A stretch of 64,000 bases of DNA from Bowmanella yangjiangensis (GCF_017255015.1 NZ_JAFKCS010000001.1:182772-246771); one strand, 5' to 3'; shown: positions 49,897-59,302, counted from the first letter of the stretch. The notes: a model not told the origin generated them from the letters alone. Numbers and translations: made by a program.

Positions 49897-50427
49897 CTAA
49901 GGGGCAGACGCAACCTGCTGATCCACATAAATGAGTTGGTCTGTATTGAATCCTCTGTCCTTAGCCATCTGTTCAAACTTATCTATCACCTCAGGTTCTA
50001 CCTGCGGTGTGCGCGCAAGCAACCACAGATAATCCGTATCAGGGCCAGACACAAAGGCATATTGGTAATTCTGCTTGTCCAGCTCGAAAATGACATAAGA
50101 ACCATAAAACGGGCCGAAGAAGGACACTTTTAAGTAGCCGGTATCTGGCTCCTCAACAAAATAGGCTTTGCCTTCGGCTTCTCGCCATGTGTTTTCATCG
50201 GCGGAAAAACCTCGGTTAAGCACAGACACGCCCCCGTCCTCACGCATACTATAGTTAGCAGTGACCTGACTCAGGCCAGCTTCAAAACTGTGATCAAGAC
50301 GCGCAATTTCATACCAGCTACCCAGATAGCGGTTCAGTTCAAAGCCTTTAACCGGCTCTACCCTATCCGGCATGCCAGTGCAGCCGCTTAGCCCCAAAAA
50401 ACTTAACAGTAATAACAGCGTTCGCAC
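49897..50427 (-). CDS. blc: Bacterial lipocalin, Blc-like lipoprotein
   Basis: 176 residues. A lipobox ends at Cys16 (SFLGLSGC). The lipocalin signature is ELNRYLGSWYEIARLDHSFE (the G-x-W pattern) and YVIFELDKQNYQYAFVSGP with DYLWLLART. Blc proteins are outer-membrane lipoproteins that bind lysophospholipids or fatty acids and respond to envelope stress. Normal length. It ends 14 nt from the converging permease gene. Confidence 0.92.
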   Translation of the reverse strand: MRTLLLLLSFLGLSGCTGMPDRVEPVKGFELNRYLGSWYEIARLDHSFEAGLSQVTANYSMREDGGVSVLNRGFSADENTWREAEGKAYFVEEPDTGYLKVSFFGPFYGSYVIFELDKQNYQYAFVSGPDTDYLWLLARTPQVEPEVIDKFEQMAKDRGFNTDQLIYVDQQVASAP

Positions 50428-50491
50428 TTTGTCTTCCTTACCTTAAATCGTGAACAGGATGTGACTGAATACGCCGTGCAGATAATAAAGA

Positions 50492-52249
50492 TCAACTGCG
50501 CGAATACTCAGGGGCCCTTGATGTCAGTTTGTTTTGTGGTTTAAGCAGTCTGGCCATCATGATCCGCAGTTGCGCAGGCTTTACGGGTTTATGTAATGCT
50601 GGCAAGCCAGCTTTATCAAGCAACATCGCCACCGATTTATCGGTATCGCCGGTTAAAATCAAGGCGGGAATGTCGCCAAGCGAAGTGCGTAATTGTTGAA
50701 TTATCTCACAGCCATTCAAGGCCCCTGGCATACGGAAGTCACAGATGATTAAATCCGGTTTTGCCTGGTGTTGGATCTGACTCAGAACCTGCTCTGTGGA
50801 TGTTGCAGTTGTAACACTACACCCCCATTGGCTGAGTAATTTTTGCATGGCATGGACAATATCCAGTTCGTTGTCGACCAGCAAAATATGCTGGCCATCC
50901 AGGGCCATACTGGCGGTGGATAGAGACTTGGGTAAGCACTCTGCGCGTGGATCACCTAGTGGAAAAGACAGCACAAACTCGCTACCCTGGCCTGCGGTTG
51001 ATGTCAGCCGCAATGGGTGACCAAGCAAGTCCATAATGCGTTTGACTATAGATAATCCCAGCCCCAGCCCTTTTTGTTTGTCCCGCTCTGGGTTATCTAT
51101 TTGAAAGAACTCAGTAAAAATGTCTTCCAGATGTTCAGATGGAATGCCTATGCCAGTATCTTTGATATGCAAGTCCAGGCTATCGCCATGAATTTGGGTA
51201 AATACGCTGACACTGCCCTTATGGGTGTATTTAAGTGCGTTTACCAATAAGTTGGTGAGCACCAGTTCAAGCAGTGCCGGGTCGCTGAAGATATGCTGGG
51301 GCTTAGCTTGCACACTGAAAGTCAGACCTTTGCCATCGGCCTCCAGCGCAAACTGGCTGGCTAGTTTTTCCAGCAGCTTGCTCAAATCAAAATTTACTTT
51401 ATTGGGTTCAATGATACCTGCATCCAGCTTGGAGATATCAAACATCACACTGAGCAGGCTATTCAGTGAGTTCAGGCTGCGCCCCAAGTTATGCAAATCT
51501 TCAAGTTGCTCAGGCTGCTCCACTTTGTTGCTCAGCAACTCATAAAATAAGTTCGCTGCATGTAAGGGTTGGCGAAGGTCATGACTGGTAGCGGCCAGAA
51601 AGCGGGATTTGTCACGGTTGGCCCGATTGGCTTTGTCGGTTTGTTCTTTGAGATTGGCGATAAGGTCGATGTTCTCATATTTCAGTGCCAGCGAATTTTC
51701 AATCACACGGGATAGGTTCAAGCTAAAGGAGAAAGTTGCCAGTAAATACGCGGTGGCCCCCAAACTCATCCACTTGTAAAAGGCCTCGTCTTGCAAAAAC
51801 AGGTTGAGGATCAGTGGCAGCATAATGGGTATGGCAAAAGCGCTGTAGGTCATTGGGCGAGCGGACAATGAGGCGAGGCTGCCAGCCATCATGCAGACGA
51901 AGGTCAGGATCAGAAATGCCAGATTCTGCAGGGCAGATACGTCAAAAAATAAAATACCAGCGCTACCCCACAGGCATCCAGAGGCAAAAGCCAGCCAGGT
52001 TTGTTCACGACCAAAGTGGAACAACTCAGCATCGCTAACCTTTGAGGGATGGGTGTGCCTGAAATGTAGCCAGCGCATTAGGGTCAGCAAGTAGATGCCA
52101 CCCACCCAAATCAGGGCTGACAGGGTATAGCCTTCAATGGCCATGACTATCCCTAGCGGCAGGCAGCCGAACAGGTTACCCAGCAAAGTCGCGGGAGTGT
52201 TCCTATATAAAATCAGGATCTTATCTTTAGCTGCTAACTGCCGGTACAT
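50492..52249 (-). CDS. Hybrid sensor histidine kinase with membrane domain and C-terminal receiver
   Basis: 585 residues. About five membrane helices fill residues 15-190, then a short coiled coil, HisKA with His in AATSHDLRQPLHAANLFYELL near residue 224, HATPase (LTNLLVNALKYTHKG, DTGIGIP, GLGLGLSIVKRIM) and a C-terminal receiver with DNELDI and phospho-Asp in IICDFRMPGALNG. It would autophosphorylate and pass phosphate to its own receiver and perhaps to the LuxR-type regulator just upstream. The signal is unknown. Confidence 0.88.
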   Translation of the reverse strand: MYRQLAAKDKILILYRNTPATLLGNLFGCLPLGIVMAIEGYTLSALIWVGGIYLLTLMRWLHFRHTHPSKVSDAELFHFGREQTWLAFASGCLWGSAGILFFDVSALQNLAFLILTFVCMMAGSLASLSARPMTYSAFAIPIMLPLILNLFLQDEAFYKWMSLGATAYLLATFSFSLNLSRVIENSLALKYENIDLIANLKEQTDKANRANRDKSRFLAATSHDLRQPLHAANLFYELLSNKVEQPEQLEDLHNLGRSLNSLNSLLSVMFDISKLDAGIIEPNKVNFDLSKLLEKLASQFALEADGKGLTFSVQAKPQHIFSDPALLELVLTNLLVNALKYTHKGSVSVFTQIHGDSLDLHIKDTGIGIPSEHLEDIFTEFFQIDNPERDKQKGLGLGLSIVKRIMDLLGHPLRLTSTAGQGSEFVLSFPLGDPRAECLPKSLSTASMALDGQHILLVDNELDIVHAMQKLLSQWGCSVTTATSTEQVLSQIQHQAKPDLIICDFRMPGALNGCEIIQQLRTSLGDIPALILTGDTDKSVAMLLDKAGLPALHKPVKPAQLRIMMARLLKPQNKLTSRAPEYSRS

Positions 52250-52263
52250 AGCCTCAGGCGCCT

Positions 52264-52896
52264 TTAATCCAGGCCAAACTGTTGTGCTTTTCTGATGGCC
52301 TCCGCACGGTTTTTGGCGTCCAGCACCTTAAATAAAGTACTGATATGGGATTTCACTGTCGCCAGGCTGAGGAATAACTGCTGAGCTATTTCCTGATTAG
52401 GCAAGCCTTGTTTAACCAGTCTGAGTACCTCTACCTGACGAGTGGTCAAATTATGTTGCCTGGCCCAATGTTGCTGGGGCGGGGATGTATGCGGACGACT
52501 TACTCCACTCAGCGTATGGTCTGGAAACGCCAGCTCACCGGCCAGCACAGCGTGAATCGCAGTCAGAATCTCACCGCTGGACGCGGATTTAGCCATATAA
52601 CCCATGGCACCATATTGCTTGGCGCGATGAATGTCCTGTGGGTCTTGCGACGCCGTTACGACAATGACCGGCGTCAGGCTACCGATCTGCTCCATGTTTT
52701 GCAGAATGCTAAAACCATCGGCTAAGGGTAAGCGTAAATCTATCAGTGCCACATCGTAGTCACCGGTTTGCAGCATGGTTAGGGCAGTTTTACCGTCATT
52801 GGCACTGTCGATAGCCTGAACTCCAGGGACCGAGTATAAAATGGCGGTCAGGCCATCCAGAAAGAGTTGATGGTCATCGATCAATAAAATTTTCAA
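52264..52896 (-). CDS. NarL/LuxR-family response regulator
   Basis: The frame opens at an ATG at 53004, but that start has no ribosome site and adds 36 residues before the receiver. A TTG at 52896 with GGTGATGA upstream gives MKILLIDDHQLFLDGL and the usual 210-aa length. The receiver has acidic pair DD and phospho-acceptor Asp53 (VALIDLRLPLADG); the LuxR HTH is NLTTRQVEVLRLVKQGLPNQEIAQQLFLSLATVKSHISTLF. It is 14 nt before the hybrid kinase and the pair is likely one system. Whether the extra 36 residues are made is unsettled. Confidence 0.82.
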   Translation of the reverse strand: MKILLIDDHQLFLDGLTAILYSVPGVQAIDSANDGKTALTMLQTGDYDVALIDLRLPLADGFSILQNMEQIGSLTPVIVVTASQDPQDIHRAKQYGAMGYMAKSASSGEILTAIHAVLAGELAFPDHTLSGVSRPHTSPPQQHWARQHNLTTRQVEVLRLVKQGLPNQEIAQQLFLSLATVKSHISTLFKVLDAKNRAEAIRKAQQFGLD

Positions 52897-53068
52897 TTCA
52901 TCACCGTGCAGAGAGTCATTGGTTTTAGTGTGGCTGGCCAGCACCGCTATTTCCCATGCATCAGCTATACAACTTACTGATTTTAAAGAAGTGCTCAGCG
53001 TCATTAAGGTCAGAGGATACTGGTTTCTTGTTAGCCTGGGAATCGCTTCAGCGCCACTTGATGTAAAT

Positions 53069-53093
53069 AGTGTGAAACGGCCAGTTTCACACT
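53069..53093. repeat. 10-bp inverted repeat upstream of the response regulator
   Basis: AGTGTGAAAC and GTTTCACACT are perfect complements around GGCCA. This could be an operator (possibly autoregulation by the NarL-type regulator) or an RNA hairpin. Confidence 0.45.
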
Positions 53094-53150
53094 GGGTGAA
53101 TAGTCAAACATCTGCATTTCATACTTTTGGTCAGTTATTTTGCGCAAGCA

Positions 53151-53178
53151 GTGACAGTAGAATCATTCAGATAATAAT
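53151..53178 (+). promoter_or_regulatory. Candidate promoter of the small RNA or leader
   Basis: GTGACA, a 16-nt spacer and AATAAT resemble -35 and -10 boxes. The predicted start is near 53185, with the next feature in that direction being the terminator at 53244-53276. Confidence 0.3.
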
Positions 53179-53184
53179 ACTCTC

Positions 53185-53277
53185 CGGACAGACCTGCAGA
53201 CTGCTTCCCTAAGTCGAGCGGTGCCGGATCTCGTTAATTTGGCAATCTGCCGAAACTTTTTTCGGCAGATTTTTTTG
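53185..53277 (+). ncRNA. Candidate small RNA or attenuated leader, about 92 nt
   Basis: The predicted start at 53185 and the strong terminator ending near 53276 delimit an RNA of about 92 nt with no coding potential. There is no plus-strand gene upstream that would need the terminator. It may be an independent small RNA with an Hfq-type U-tail, or a premature-termination leader for the PEP-CTERM gene at 53341. Inference only. Confidence 0.35.
53244..53276 (+). terminator. Strong intrinsic terminator
   Basis: AATCTGCCGAAA and TTTCGGCAGATT form a 12-bp perfect stem with loop CTTT, followed by TTTTT. The U-run is on the plus strand only. Confidence 0.85.
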
Positions 53278-53340
53278 CGTTAGTTCGCTGTTTTGCACTT
53301 AACGCGAGAGCTTTTTGTTGCACTGGATGATGGTAACACT

Positions 53341-54039
53341 ATGAAATGTTTAAATAAATTCTCCGCTGGATGCGTGCTTTTTATTGGTTTGTTGGCAGGT
53401 TCAGCCAATGCCGCCATTATTAGTGGCACTCATTACACTAATGAAGGCAAACTGGTAAATCTCAGTGGTCTGGAATGGCTGAGCTGGGATGTTGCCATCG
53501 GCTTAAGTCGTGCCAGTATTGAAGCGGGTGAGATGGGACTGCTGGGTGCTGGCTGGCGTTATGCCACCCGTAAAGAACTCAGCGACCTGTTTCAGTCTGT
53601 GGCTCCTCAGGCTGGCCAAAGTCCGCTAAATTCAGATGGCACTAAGTGGCTATGGGAAGTCTTCGATAACCCCAGTTTTGCTGCACCTGCTTATGCCTCA
53701 CCAGGGGGGGCGGCAATGAGCCGCATTAAACACTTATTTGTGGGCGATGACGGTGAATGCTCTGCACACCTTACCGAGTCTTGTGTTGCTAATTGGCGCG
53801 CGTACGAGAGAGCTGATCTGGGCTATCTTGGCAACAACGGTTATTCATCGGTATACAACTATCGTTTGTTGAAAAACGCTGGCTCATCTGGATTGTTGAC
53901 ATCTACTAGCGAATTTAGCAGCGTCCTGGTCAGAGCCACCACCGCGGTTCCTGAGCCCTCCAGCCTGGCCATGTTTGCCCTGGGCTTGTTGAGCTGGGTG
54001 AGGTATCGTCGTCGGTCTGTCAGGGTCAAATGTGGCTGA
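53341..54039 (+). CDS. PEP-CTERM sorting-signal protein
   Basis: 232 residues from the ATG at 53341; the frame opens at 53293 but the signal peptide (MKCLNKFSAGCVLFIGLLAGSANA) starts here. The C-terminus has the PEP-CTERM signal: VPEPSSLAMFALGLLSW then a basic RYRRR cluster, the target of exosortase-mediated export and attachment. The middle (LNLSGLEWLSWDVAIGLSRASIE, WRYATRKELSDLF) resembles other secreted PEP-CTERM proteins of unknown function. The exosortase genes are not in the window. Confidence 0.85.
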   Translation: MKCLNKFSAGCVLFIGLLAGSANAAIISGTHYTNEGKLVNLSGLEWLSWDVAIGLSRASIEAGEMGLLGAGWRYATRKELSDLFQSVAPQAGQSPLNSDGTKWLWEVFDNPSFAAPAYASPGGAAMSRIKHLFVGDDGECSAHLTESCVANWRAYERADLGYLGNNGYSSVYNYRLLKNAGSSGLLTSTSEFSSVLVRATTAVPEPSSLAMFALGLLSWVRYRRRSVRVKCG

Positions 54040-54043
54040 GGTC

Positions 54044-54724
54044 TTAAAGATCTAAAAAGGCGTGCTGTAACAGTGCCTGAGTAAAGTTCTTTTTAAGGTA
54101 AAAGCCCCGTGGACGGGTTTGGATCCACTGCCCGTCTTTACCAATAGCCTGAGTCAGGGCATTGCCATCGGCCGCCTTGGGGCGAAGTTGCAAGACTTCG
54201 CCGTGGCGGGCGGTGATATTCTCCACCTGGCCCAGGGCGATCATTTCCATGATTTCTTCCCAGTCCTGGCGCAGCGCTTGTTCCTGCCGGGCATTAGGCT
54301 GCCACAAAAAAGCGCTGGCCACACGCCGCTGGGCGGGAGGAATGTCACGGCAGGCCTCAATTGGCACCCAGCATACACAGGCCAATTTGTTTTTGACGTT
54401 GGAATGCTCCCAACTGATTCCTGCTATTCCGGTGAGCGGCGCATAACAGACATAGGTGGTTTCCAGCGGTTTCCCCTGGCTATCGATAGGCAGGGTTTTC
54501 AGTTCTACCCCCAGCTCAGGAAAGTCCTGTTCGGGTTTAGAGCCTGCTTCGGCCCCCAGCCAGGTTTCCAGTAACTGGCCACTCCAACCTTTATGGCGAC
54601 GGAAATCTGCCGGTGTTTGCAGATTGGCCAGATCAGCCAATTCGCCTAAGCTATAACCCGCTAATGCCTGGGCGCGCTCGAGTAATTGCTCAACACTTTG
54701 GGGCGGCTGGCTAGCGGGCTGCAT
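54044..54724 (-). CDS. mutH: DNA mismatch repair endonuclease MutH
   Basis: 226 residues, normal length. The catalytic Asp, Glu and Lys are visible in [14 protein letters not shown]. MutH nicks the unmethylated strand at hemimethylated GATC sites after MutS and MutL activation. Its presence with the Dam-type pathway places this organism among gammaproteobacteria. It is followed in the typical order by rppH and ptsP. Its 5' end overlaps the YhhN-family gene by 14 nt. Confidence 0.95.
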   Translation of the reverse strand: MQPASQPPQSVEQLLERAQALAGYSLGELADLANLQTPADFRRHKGWSGQLLETWLGAEAGSKPEQDFPELGVELKTLPIDSQGKPLETTYVCYAPLTGIAGISWEHSNVKNKLACVCWVPIEACRDIPPAQRRVASAFLWQPNARQEQALRQDWEEIMEMIALGQVENITARHGEVLQLRPKAADGNALTQAIGKDGQWIQTRPRGFYLKKNFTQALLQHAFLDL

Positions 54725-55373
54725 GAGGTGCCGGTTCAGAGGCCATAGGAGCGACTTTAAGTGCGCCGTTGACTAAACAATATTGTGCAGCGTAGTAAGT
54801 CAGCATCACCGCATAAGCCGAATAAGGGAATGGTTGGATAAACAGATTCCAGGCCAACAGTGCATCAGAGATCAGAAAGCTGGTGGCCCCGATTAACAGG
54901 CAATATCCATGGCGGTTGGCCAACACTGCCATACTAGCCATGCTGCAAATCACCAGCATATAGGCAAGTACGGGCAAACGCATGGCGTCCAGTTTGGGTA
55001 ACAATTCCCATAACATTAACACCGCAAACACGCCCACAGCCAAAAGTGGCCAGAGCTTCCACGTTTGCCAATGTCGAAAACGCCAGAAGTTGCAGGCGTA
55101 TGTGACCTGGGCTAACAAAAAGGCACCTAGACCCAGTTCAAAACTGTTTTTGATCGGCAGCGCAAGGAAGATATCACCGGTGGCAGAGAAGGCCAGGGCC
55201 AATAGCAGTAGGTATTTATTACTGGTGGCGTTACGCAACACCAGCAACATCAGCCAGAATATGGGTAAGGCTTTCAGCAGAAAATCCATAGGGTAGGGGC
55301 GATAAGCCAAACTGAACAGATAGAACAGGCTGCTACCAGCGAATATCAGATTCCAGTGCGTACTTCTCATCAC
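54711..55373 (-). CDS. YhhN-family membrane protein (lysoplasmalogenase-like)
   Basis: 220 residues with seven to eight membrane helices. Family marks: [34 protein letters not shown] and [20 protein letters not shown]. Some YhhN/TMEM86 proteins hydrolyse lysoplasmalogens, but in bacteria the role is unclear. Two start codons (MM) are adjacent. It is transcribed with mutH on the minus strand and divergent from rppH. Confidence 0.82.
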   Translation of the reverse strand: MMRSTHWNLIFAGSSLFYLFSLAYRPYPMDFLLKALPIFWLMLLVLRNATSNKYLLLLALAFSATGDIFLALPIKNSFELGLGAFLLAQVTYACNFWRFRHWQTWKLWPLLAVGVFAVLMLWELLPKLDAMRLPVLAYMLVICSMASMAVLANRHGYCLLIGATSFLISDALLAWNLFIQPFPYSAYAVMLTYYAAQYCLVNGALKVAPMASEPAPHAAR

Positions 55374-55406
55374 GGACCCCGCTTTAGGTTTATGGTAATT
55401 CGCTCC

Positions 55407-55421
55407 CGGTGCAAAACACCG
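55407..55421. repeat. Small hairpin in the rppH upstream region
   Basis: CGGTG and CACCG around CAAAA form a 5-bp stem in the leader area of rppH. It is weak alone. Confidence 0.25.
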
Positions 55422-55438
55422 TTGTAATTAATCTTTCT

Positions 55439-55457
55439 GGGAGCTTTGAAAGCTCCC
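55439..55457. repeat. Hairpin in the rppH leader
   Basis: GGGAGCTT and AAGCTCCC are perfect complements around TGA, 52 nt before the rppH start codon. A short T-containing stretch follows (TAGTTTATGG). It might be an attenuator, an RNase-resistant stem or an unrelated palindrome. Confidence 0.4.
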
Positions 55458-55509
55458 TAGTTTATGGAAGAATGCGTGACTAGAAAAGAACTAATGCCCG
55501 GGAGTCTAA

Positions 55510-56034
55510 GTGATTGATGCCGAAGGATTCCGCGCGAATGTGGGCATAGTGATTTGCAACAGAATAGGGCAAGTATTTTGGGCAAGACGCTACGGCCAAC
55601 ATTCATGGCAGTTTCCACAAGGCGGAATTGATCAAGGGGAAACTGTCGAGCAGGCGATGTATCGGGAGCTCCATGAGGAAGTAGGGCTGCAACCTCAGGA
55701 CGTGGAAATTCTTGGTGTAACCAAGAATTGGGTAAGATACAAACTGCCGAAAAGGTTGATCAGACAGGGCAGCGATCCTGTTTGCATTGGGCAAAAACAG
55801 AAGTGGTTTTTATTGCGGCTGACCTGCAAAGAAGAAGACGTCAATCTTTTGCATTCGGGTCATCCCGAGTTTGATGACTGGCGCTGGGTTAGCTATTGGT
55901 ATCCTATTCGCAATGTTGTGTCATTCAAACGCGATGTGTATCGGCGGGTGATGAAGGAATTTGTACCTATCGCTATGCCAGTGCAGGGGCGCCCCCCTTT
56001 GGCTAATAAGCCAAAGCGTAGAAGGAGAAACTAG
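55510..56034 (+). CDS. rppH: RNA pyrophosphohydrolase RppH
   Basis: 174 residues from a GTG start, supported by GGGAG 5 nt upstream. The Nudix box is [17 protein letters not shown] followed by HEEVGL, with all catalytic Glu residues. RppH removes pyrophosphate from the 5' end of mRNA and starts decay. The C-terminus is basic (KPKRRRRN), as in the family. ptsP follows after 3 nt. Confidence 0.95.
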   Translation: MIDAEGFRANVGIVICNRIGQVFWARRYGQHSWQFPQGGIDQGETVEQAMYRELHEEVGLQPQDVEILGVTKNWVRYKLPKRLIRQGSDPVCIGQKQKWFLLRLTCKEEDVNLLHSGHPEFDDWRWVSYWYPIRNVVSFKRDVYRRVMKEFVPIAMPVQGRPPLANKPKRRRRN

Positions 56035-56037
56035 CTC

Positions 56038-58317
56038 GTGCTGACTCAGCTCAAGCGTATCGTTCAGGAAGTTAATCAAATTCCTATTCTGGACGATGCG
56101 CTTACCCTGTTGGCCAAACGCCTTAAAGAGGTGATGAAGGTAGATTGTTGTTCAATCTACCTGGCCAGCTATGAGCAGCAGCATTTTATGTTGATGGCGA
56201 CCGAGGGCCTGTCCAAAGAAGCCATCGGAAGGGTCGCCATTGGCTTTTCCGAAGGTTTGATTGGCTTGATTGGTCAGCGTGAAGAACCAATCAACGTCGA
56301 AGACGCCCAAAGCCACCCCAGATTCAAACATTATCCCGAAGTCAAAGAAGAGAAATACCACGCCTTTTTGGGCACGCCCATCATTCACCAGCGCAAGGTG
56401 TTGGGGGTGATGACCATTCAGCAGAAGCGCAAACGTAAGTTCAGTGAAGACGAAGAAGCCTTCCTGGTCACGCTGGCGGCGCAAATGGCGCTGGAAATTG
56501 CGCATGCCGAAGCCCGCGGTGCGCTGAACATCACAGATGAACTGACCAAGCAGAAATGGCAGAAATCACTGCGTGGAGTGCCTGGTGCCAATGGCCTGGC
56601 TATGGGTATTGGCCATGTTCCTAATATCAAGTTCAGCCTACGTGGCTTGATGCTCAGACGTAGCGCCGATGAATCCGGACAAATTGCCCTTTATCGTGAT
56701 GCGGTGCGGCAAACCCGTGATGAAGTGCAAAAGCTGTCGGACGGCATGCAAGGGCGCGTACCGGACGATGTTCTGGCCATTTTCAATCTGTATCAACATC
56801 TGCTGGATGCCAACAGTCTGGGCCATGAAGTTGAAGCTAAGATAGGTGCCGGATGGGACGCGGCTTCCTCGCTTAAAATGGTGGTGGAAAGCTATATCAA
56901 CCAGTTCCGTTCCATGGATGACCCTTATATGCAGGAACGGGCCGTCGATGTGGAGGATTTGGGTAATAGGGTGCTGGGGCATTTATTCAACACGTCTAAT
57001 ACACCGGTCTCTATTCCCGACCAGGCCATTTTAGTGGCCGAAGAGGTCAGTGCCTCCATGCTGGCTGAATTCCCTCACGGCAAATTGCAGGGCATTATTT
57101 CCATGCGTGGCTCGAATAACAGCCATGCTGCAATTTTGGCCCGGGCTATGGGGCTGCCAGCGGTGATGGGGGTTACCGATGTGCCGCTGTCATTGCTGGG
57201 TGGCAAGGAAATCTTATTGGATGGCTATTCTGGCGAGGTGATTGTTTCTCCCAGCCAGTCAATCCGACTGGAATTCCAACAGCTAATCAATGAAGAAAAA
57301 GAGCTCTATGGTCTGTTGCAGGAGCAAGCTGATCTACCCGCCGAGACCCGCGATGGATATAGAGTCGAACTGCTGATTAATGCAGGTTTATCCGCTGAAC
57401 TAGAAGGTGCGCACAGTGAAGCGGGGGACGGGGTTGGTTTATATCGCACCGAAGTGCCCTTTATGATGCGCGAGCGTTTCCCTTCTGAGCACGAACAGTG
57501 TCAGCTTTACCGCAGCGTACTGGAAATGAACCCGGCTAAATGCATCACTATGCGTACACTGGATGTGGGGGGAGATAAACCCTTACCCTATTTCGCCGTG
57601 ACGGAGGAAAATCCCTTCCTCGGCTGGCGGGGGATTCGCATGACGCTGGATCACCCCGAAATTTTTCTTGTCCAGGTTCGCGCCATGCTAAGAGCCAGTC
57701 TGGGGCTGGACAATCTGAAGATCATGTTACCCATGATCACCACCATCAATGAAGTTAACGAGTCAAAACGTTTAATTCGCCAGGCCTATTATGAAGTGGC
57801 GGAAGAGGCGCAAATTGAAGGTCTGACCCTGAGCATGCCCGAAGTGGGGGTGATGTTGGAAGTGCCAGCGGTTATTTACCAGTTGCCTCAGTTGGCCAGT
57901 AAGGTCGACTTTTTCTCAATCGGTAGTAACGATTTAACCCAGTATTTACTCGCAGTTGACCGCAACAATGCGCGGGTCTCCGGCCTTTACGATTCATACC
58001 ATCCAGCCGTGCTTAAGGCTTTGAAACTTATTGTTGAGGAAGCGAAGCGCTTTAATAAGCCGGTTACCCTGTGCGGGGAGCTTGCCGGAGAGCCGGGCGG
58101 CGCGATTTTGCTGCTGGCCATGGGCTATCGCAAACTCAGTATGAACAGTTTTAACCTGAGTAAAATCAAATGGGTAATCCGCAGCTTGAGTATGGCGGAT
58201 GCTCAGTTGCTGCTGGATGAAGTGTTGGAATTGGAACATCCTCACCAGGTGCGCGACAGAATCAATCGCCATCTGGAAACCCTTGGCCTGGGCGGTTTGG
58301 TGCGTGCGGGCAAGTAA
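56038..58317 (+). CDS. ptsP: PTS(Ntr) phosphoenolpyruvate-protein phosphotransferase PtsP
   Basis: 759 residues from GTG (AGGAG site). An N-terminal GAF domain (about 20-155), a swivelling domain with the phospho-His in RGSNNSHAAILARAMGLPAVMG near residue 360 and a C-terminal PEP-binding barrel ending in the active-site VTLCGELAGEPGG. This is enzyme I of the nitrogen PTS, passing phosphate from PEP to NPr. The GAF domain is typical and senses amino-acid or nitrogen status. Confidence 0.95.
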   Translation: MLTQLKRIVQEVNQIPILDDALTLLAKRLKEVMKVDCCSIYLASYEQQHFMLMATEGLSKEAIGRVAIGFSEGLIGLIGQREEPINVEDAQSHPRFKHYPEVKEEKYHAFLGTPIIHQRKVLGVMTIQQKRKRKFSEDEEAFLVTLAAQMALEIAHAEARGALNITDELTKQKWQKSLRGVPGANGLAMGIGHVPNIKFSLRGLMLRRSADESGQIALYRDAVRQTRDEVQKLSDGMQGRVPDDVLAIFNLYQHLLDANSLGHEVEAKIGAGWDAASSLKMVVESYINQFRSMDDPYMQERAVDVEDLGNRVLGHLFNTSNTPVSIPDQAILVAEEVSASMLAEFPHGKLQGIISMRGSNNSHAAILARAMGLPAVMGVTDVPLSLLGGKEILLDGYSGEVIVSPSQSIRLEFQQLINEEKELYGLLQEQADLPAETRDGYRVELLINAGLSAELEGAHSEAGDGVGLYRTEVPFMMRERFPSEHEQCQLYRSVLEMNPAKCITMRTLDVGGDKPLPYFAVTEENPFLGWRGIRMTLDHPEIFLVQVRAMLRASLGLDNLKIMLPMITTINEVNESKRLIRQAYYEVAEEAQIEGLTLSMPEVGVMLEVPAVIYQLPQLASKVDFFSIGSNDLTQYLLAVDRNNARVSGLYDSYHPAVLKALKLIVEEAKRFNKPVTLCGELAGEPGGAILLLAMGYRKLSMNSFNLSKIKWVIRSLSMADAQLLLDEVLELEHPHQVRDRINRHLETLGLGGLVRAGK

Positions 58318-58416
58318 TCCTGTAGCAACTTTTATAATTGGCCAATATGTCCTGCAACGGTGCGCATAGAGTGATAAAGTGACGCGCGCTAAAATCTCAG
58401 TTTCAGGATAGTTGCC

Positions 58417-59217
58417 TTGGATCCACTTATTTTTTTGATTGTCAGTTGTATGCTACTCGGCTGTATTGCTGGGGTATTAGCTGGTCTGTTGGGTATTGGC
58501 GGCGGTCTGGTGATTGTTCCTACCCTGGTATATTTGCTGCAGGTTAAACTGGGTTTGCCGCTAGAGATTGTGATGCCCATGGCGGTAGCAACCTCCTTGT
58601 CGACCATTATCTTTACCGGATTTTCATCCTTTCTGACCCACTACAAGCTGGGTAACCTGGATATGTGGGTGTTTCTAACCTGCTCTGTAGGGATTGCACT
58701 GGGGGCCGTGCTGGGCGCGCAGTTCGCTGCCTACATGCCGGCGGAGATGCTTAAACGCCTGTTCGCCGGGCTGATGATGTTATTGGCATTTCGTATGGCC
58801 TTTGGCAAGAACCGTGTCACAGAAGATTCACTCAGCCGTCCTAAGCTGGTTGGTATCGGTCTGGGGGTAGGAAGTGTATCGTCTCTGCTCGGAATCGGCG
58901 GTGGGGCCTTGCTGGTCCCAGCTCTGGTATGGTTCAGAGTGGCAATGAAGACTGCTATCGGCTGTGCGGCTGCCTGTGGCATGGTTATCGCGTTATTTGG
59001 TAGCGGCAGCTTTGTGCTGGCTGGATTGGGGCGCGCAGGGTTGCCGGAATACAGTCTTGGCTTTGTCTATCTGCCTGCCACGGTAGCTATTGTTAGTACC
59101 TCTATGCTGGCAGCCAATGTCGGGGCTAAGTGGGGGCATAATTTGCCCATTGCGACCTTAAAGAAAATTTTTGCTGGCTTTCTGGTTCTAGTAAGCTTGC
59201 AGATGTTTTTGAACTGA
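58417..59217 (+). CDS. TauE/SafE-family sulfite exporter-like membrane protein
   Basis: 266 residues from a TTG start with AGGA upstream. About eight membrane helices in two repeats: GVLAGLLGIGGGLVIVPTLVYLL and GVGSVSSLLGIGGGALLVPALVWF carry the LLGIGGG repeat of the family. It exports sulfite, sulfoacetate or similar organic sulfur anions in known members. Substrate here is unknown. It lies between ptsP and lgt, as in several gammaproteobacteria. Confidence 0.88.
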   Translation: MDPLIFLIVSCMLLGCIAGVLAGLLGIGGGLVIVPTLVYLLQVKLGLPLEIVMPMAVATSLSTIIFTGFSSFLTHYKLGNLDMWVFLTCSVGIALGAVLGAQFAAYMPAEMLKRLFAGLMMLLAFRMAFGKNRVTEDSLSRPKLVGIGLGVGSVSSLLGIGGGALLVPALVWFRVAMKTAIGCAAACGMVIALFGSGSFVLAGLGRAGLPEYSLGFVYLPATVAIVSTSMLAANVGAKWGHNLPIATLKKIFAGFLVLVSLQMFLN

Positions 59218-59302
59218 ACAACCTAAACACCTGTCTATCATCAGATGGTCGTTTTACATGTTTTTGATTTTTATATTATTTATTGTTTTTCTGGGTTTTT
59301 AA

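Larger units (their letters stand above)
52897..53340. other. 444-nt intergenic region with inverted repeat, possible small RNA and terminator
   Basis: No protein gene with a ribosome site is visible. On the right it has a fair plus-strand promoter at 53151-53178 and a strong plus-strand terminator at 53244-53276. On the left a perfect 10-bp inverted repeat lies at 53069-53093 near the response-regulator start. The features point to RNA-level or operator control of the flanking genes. Confidence 0.5.
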
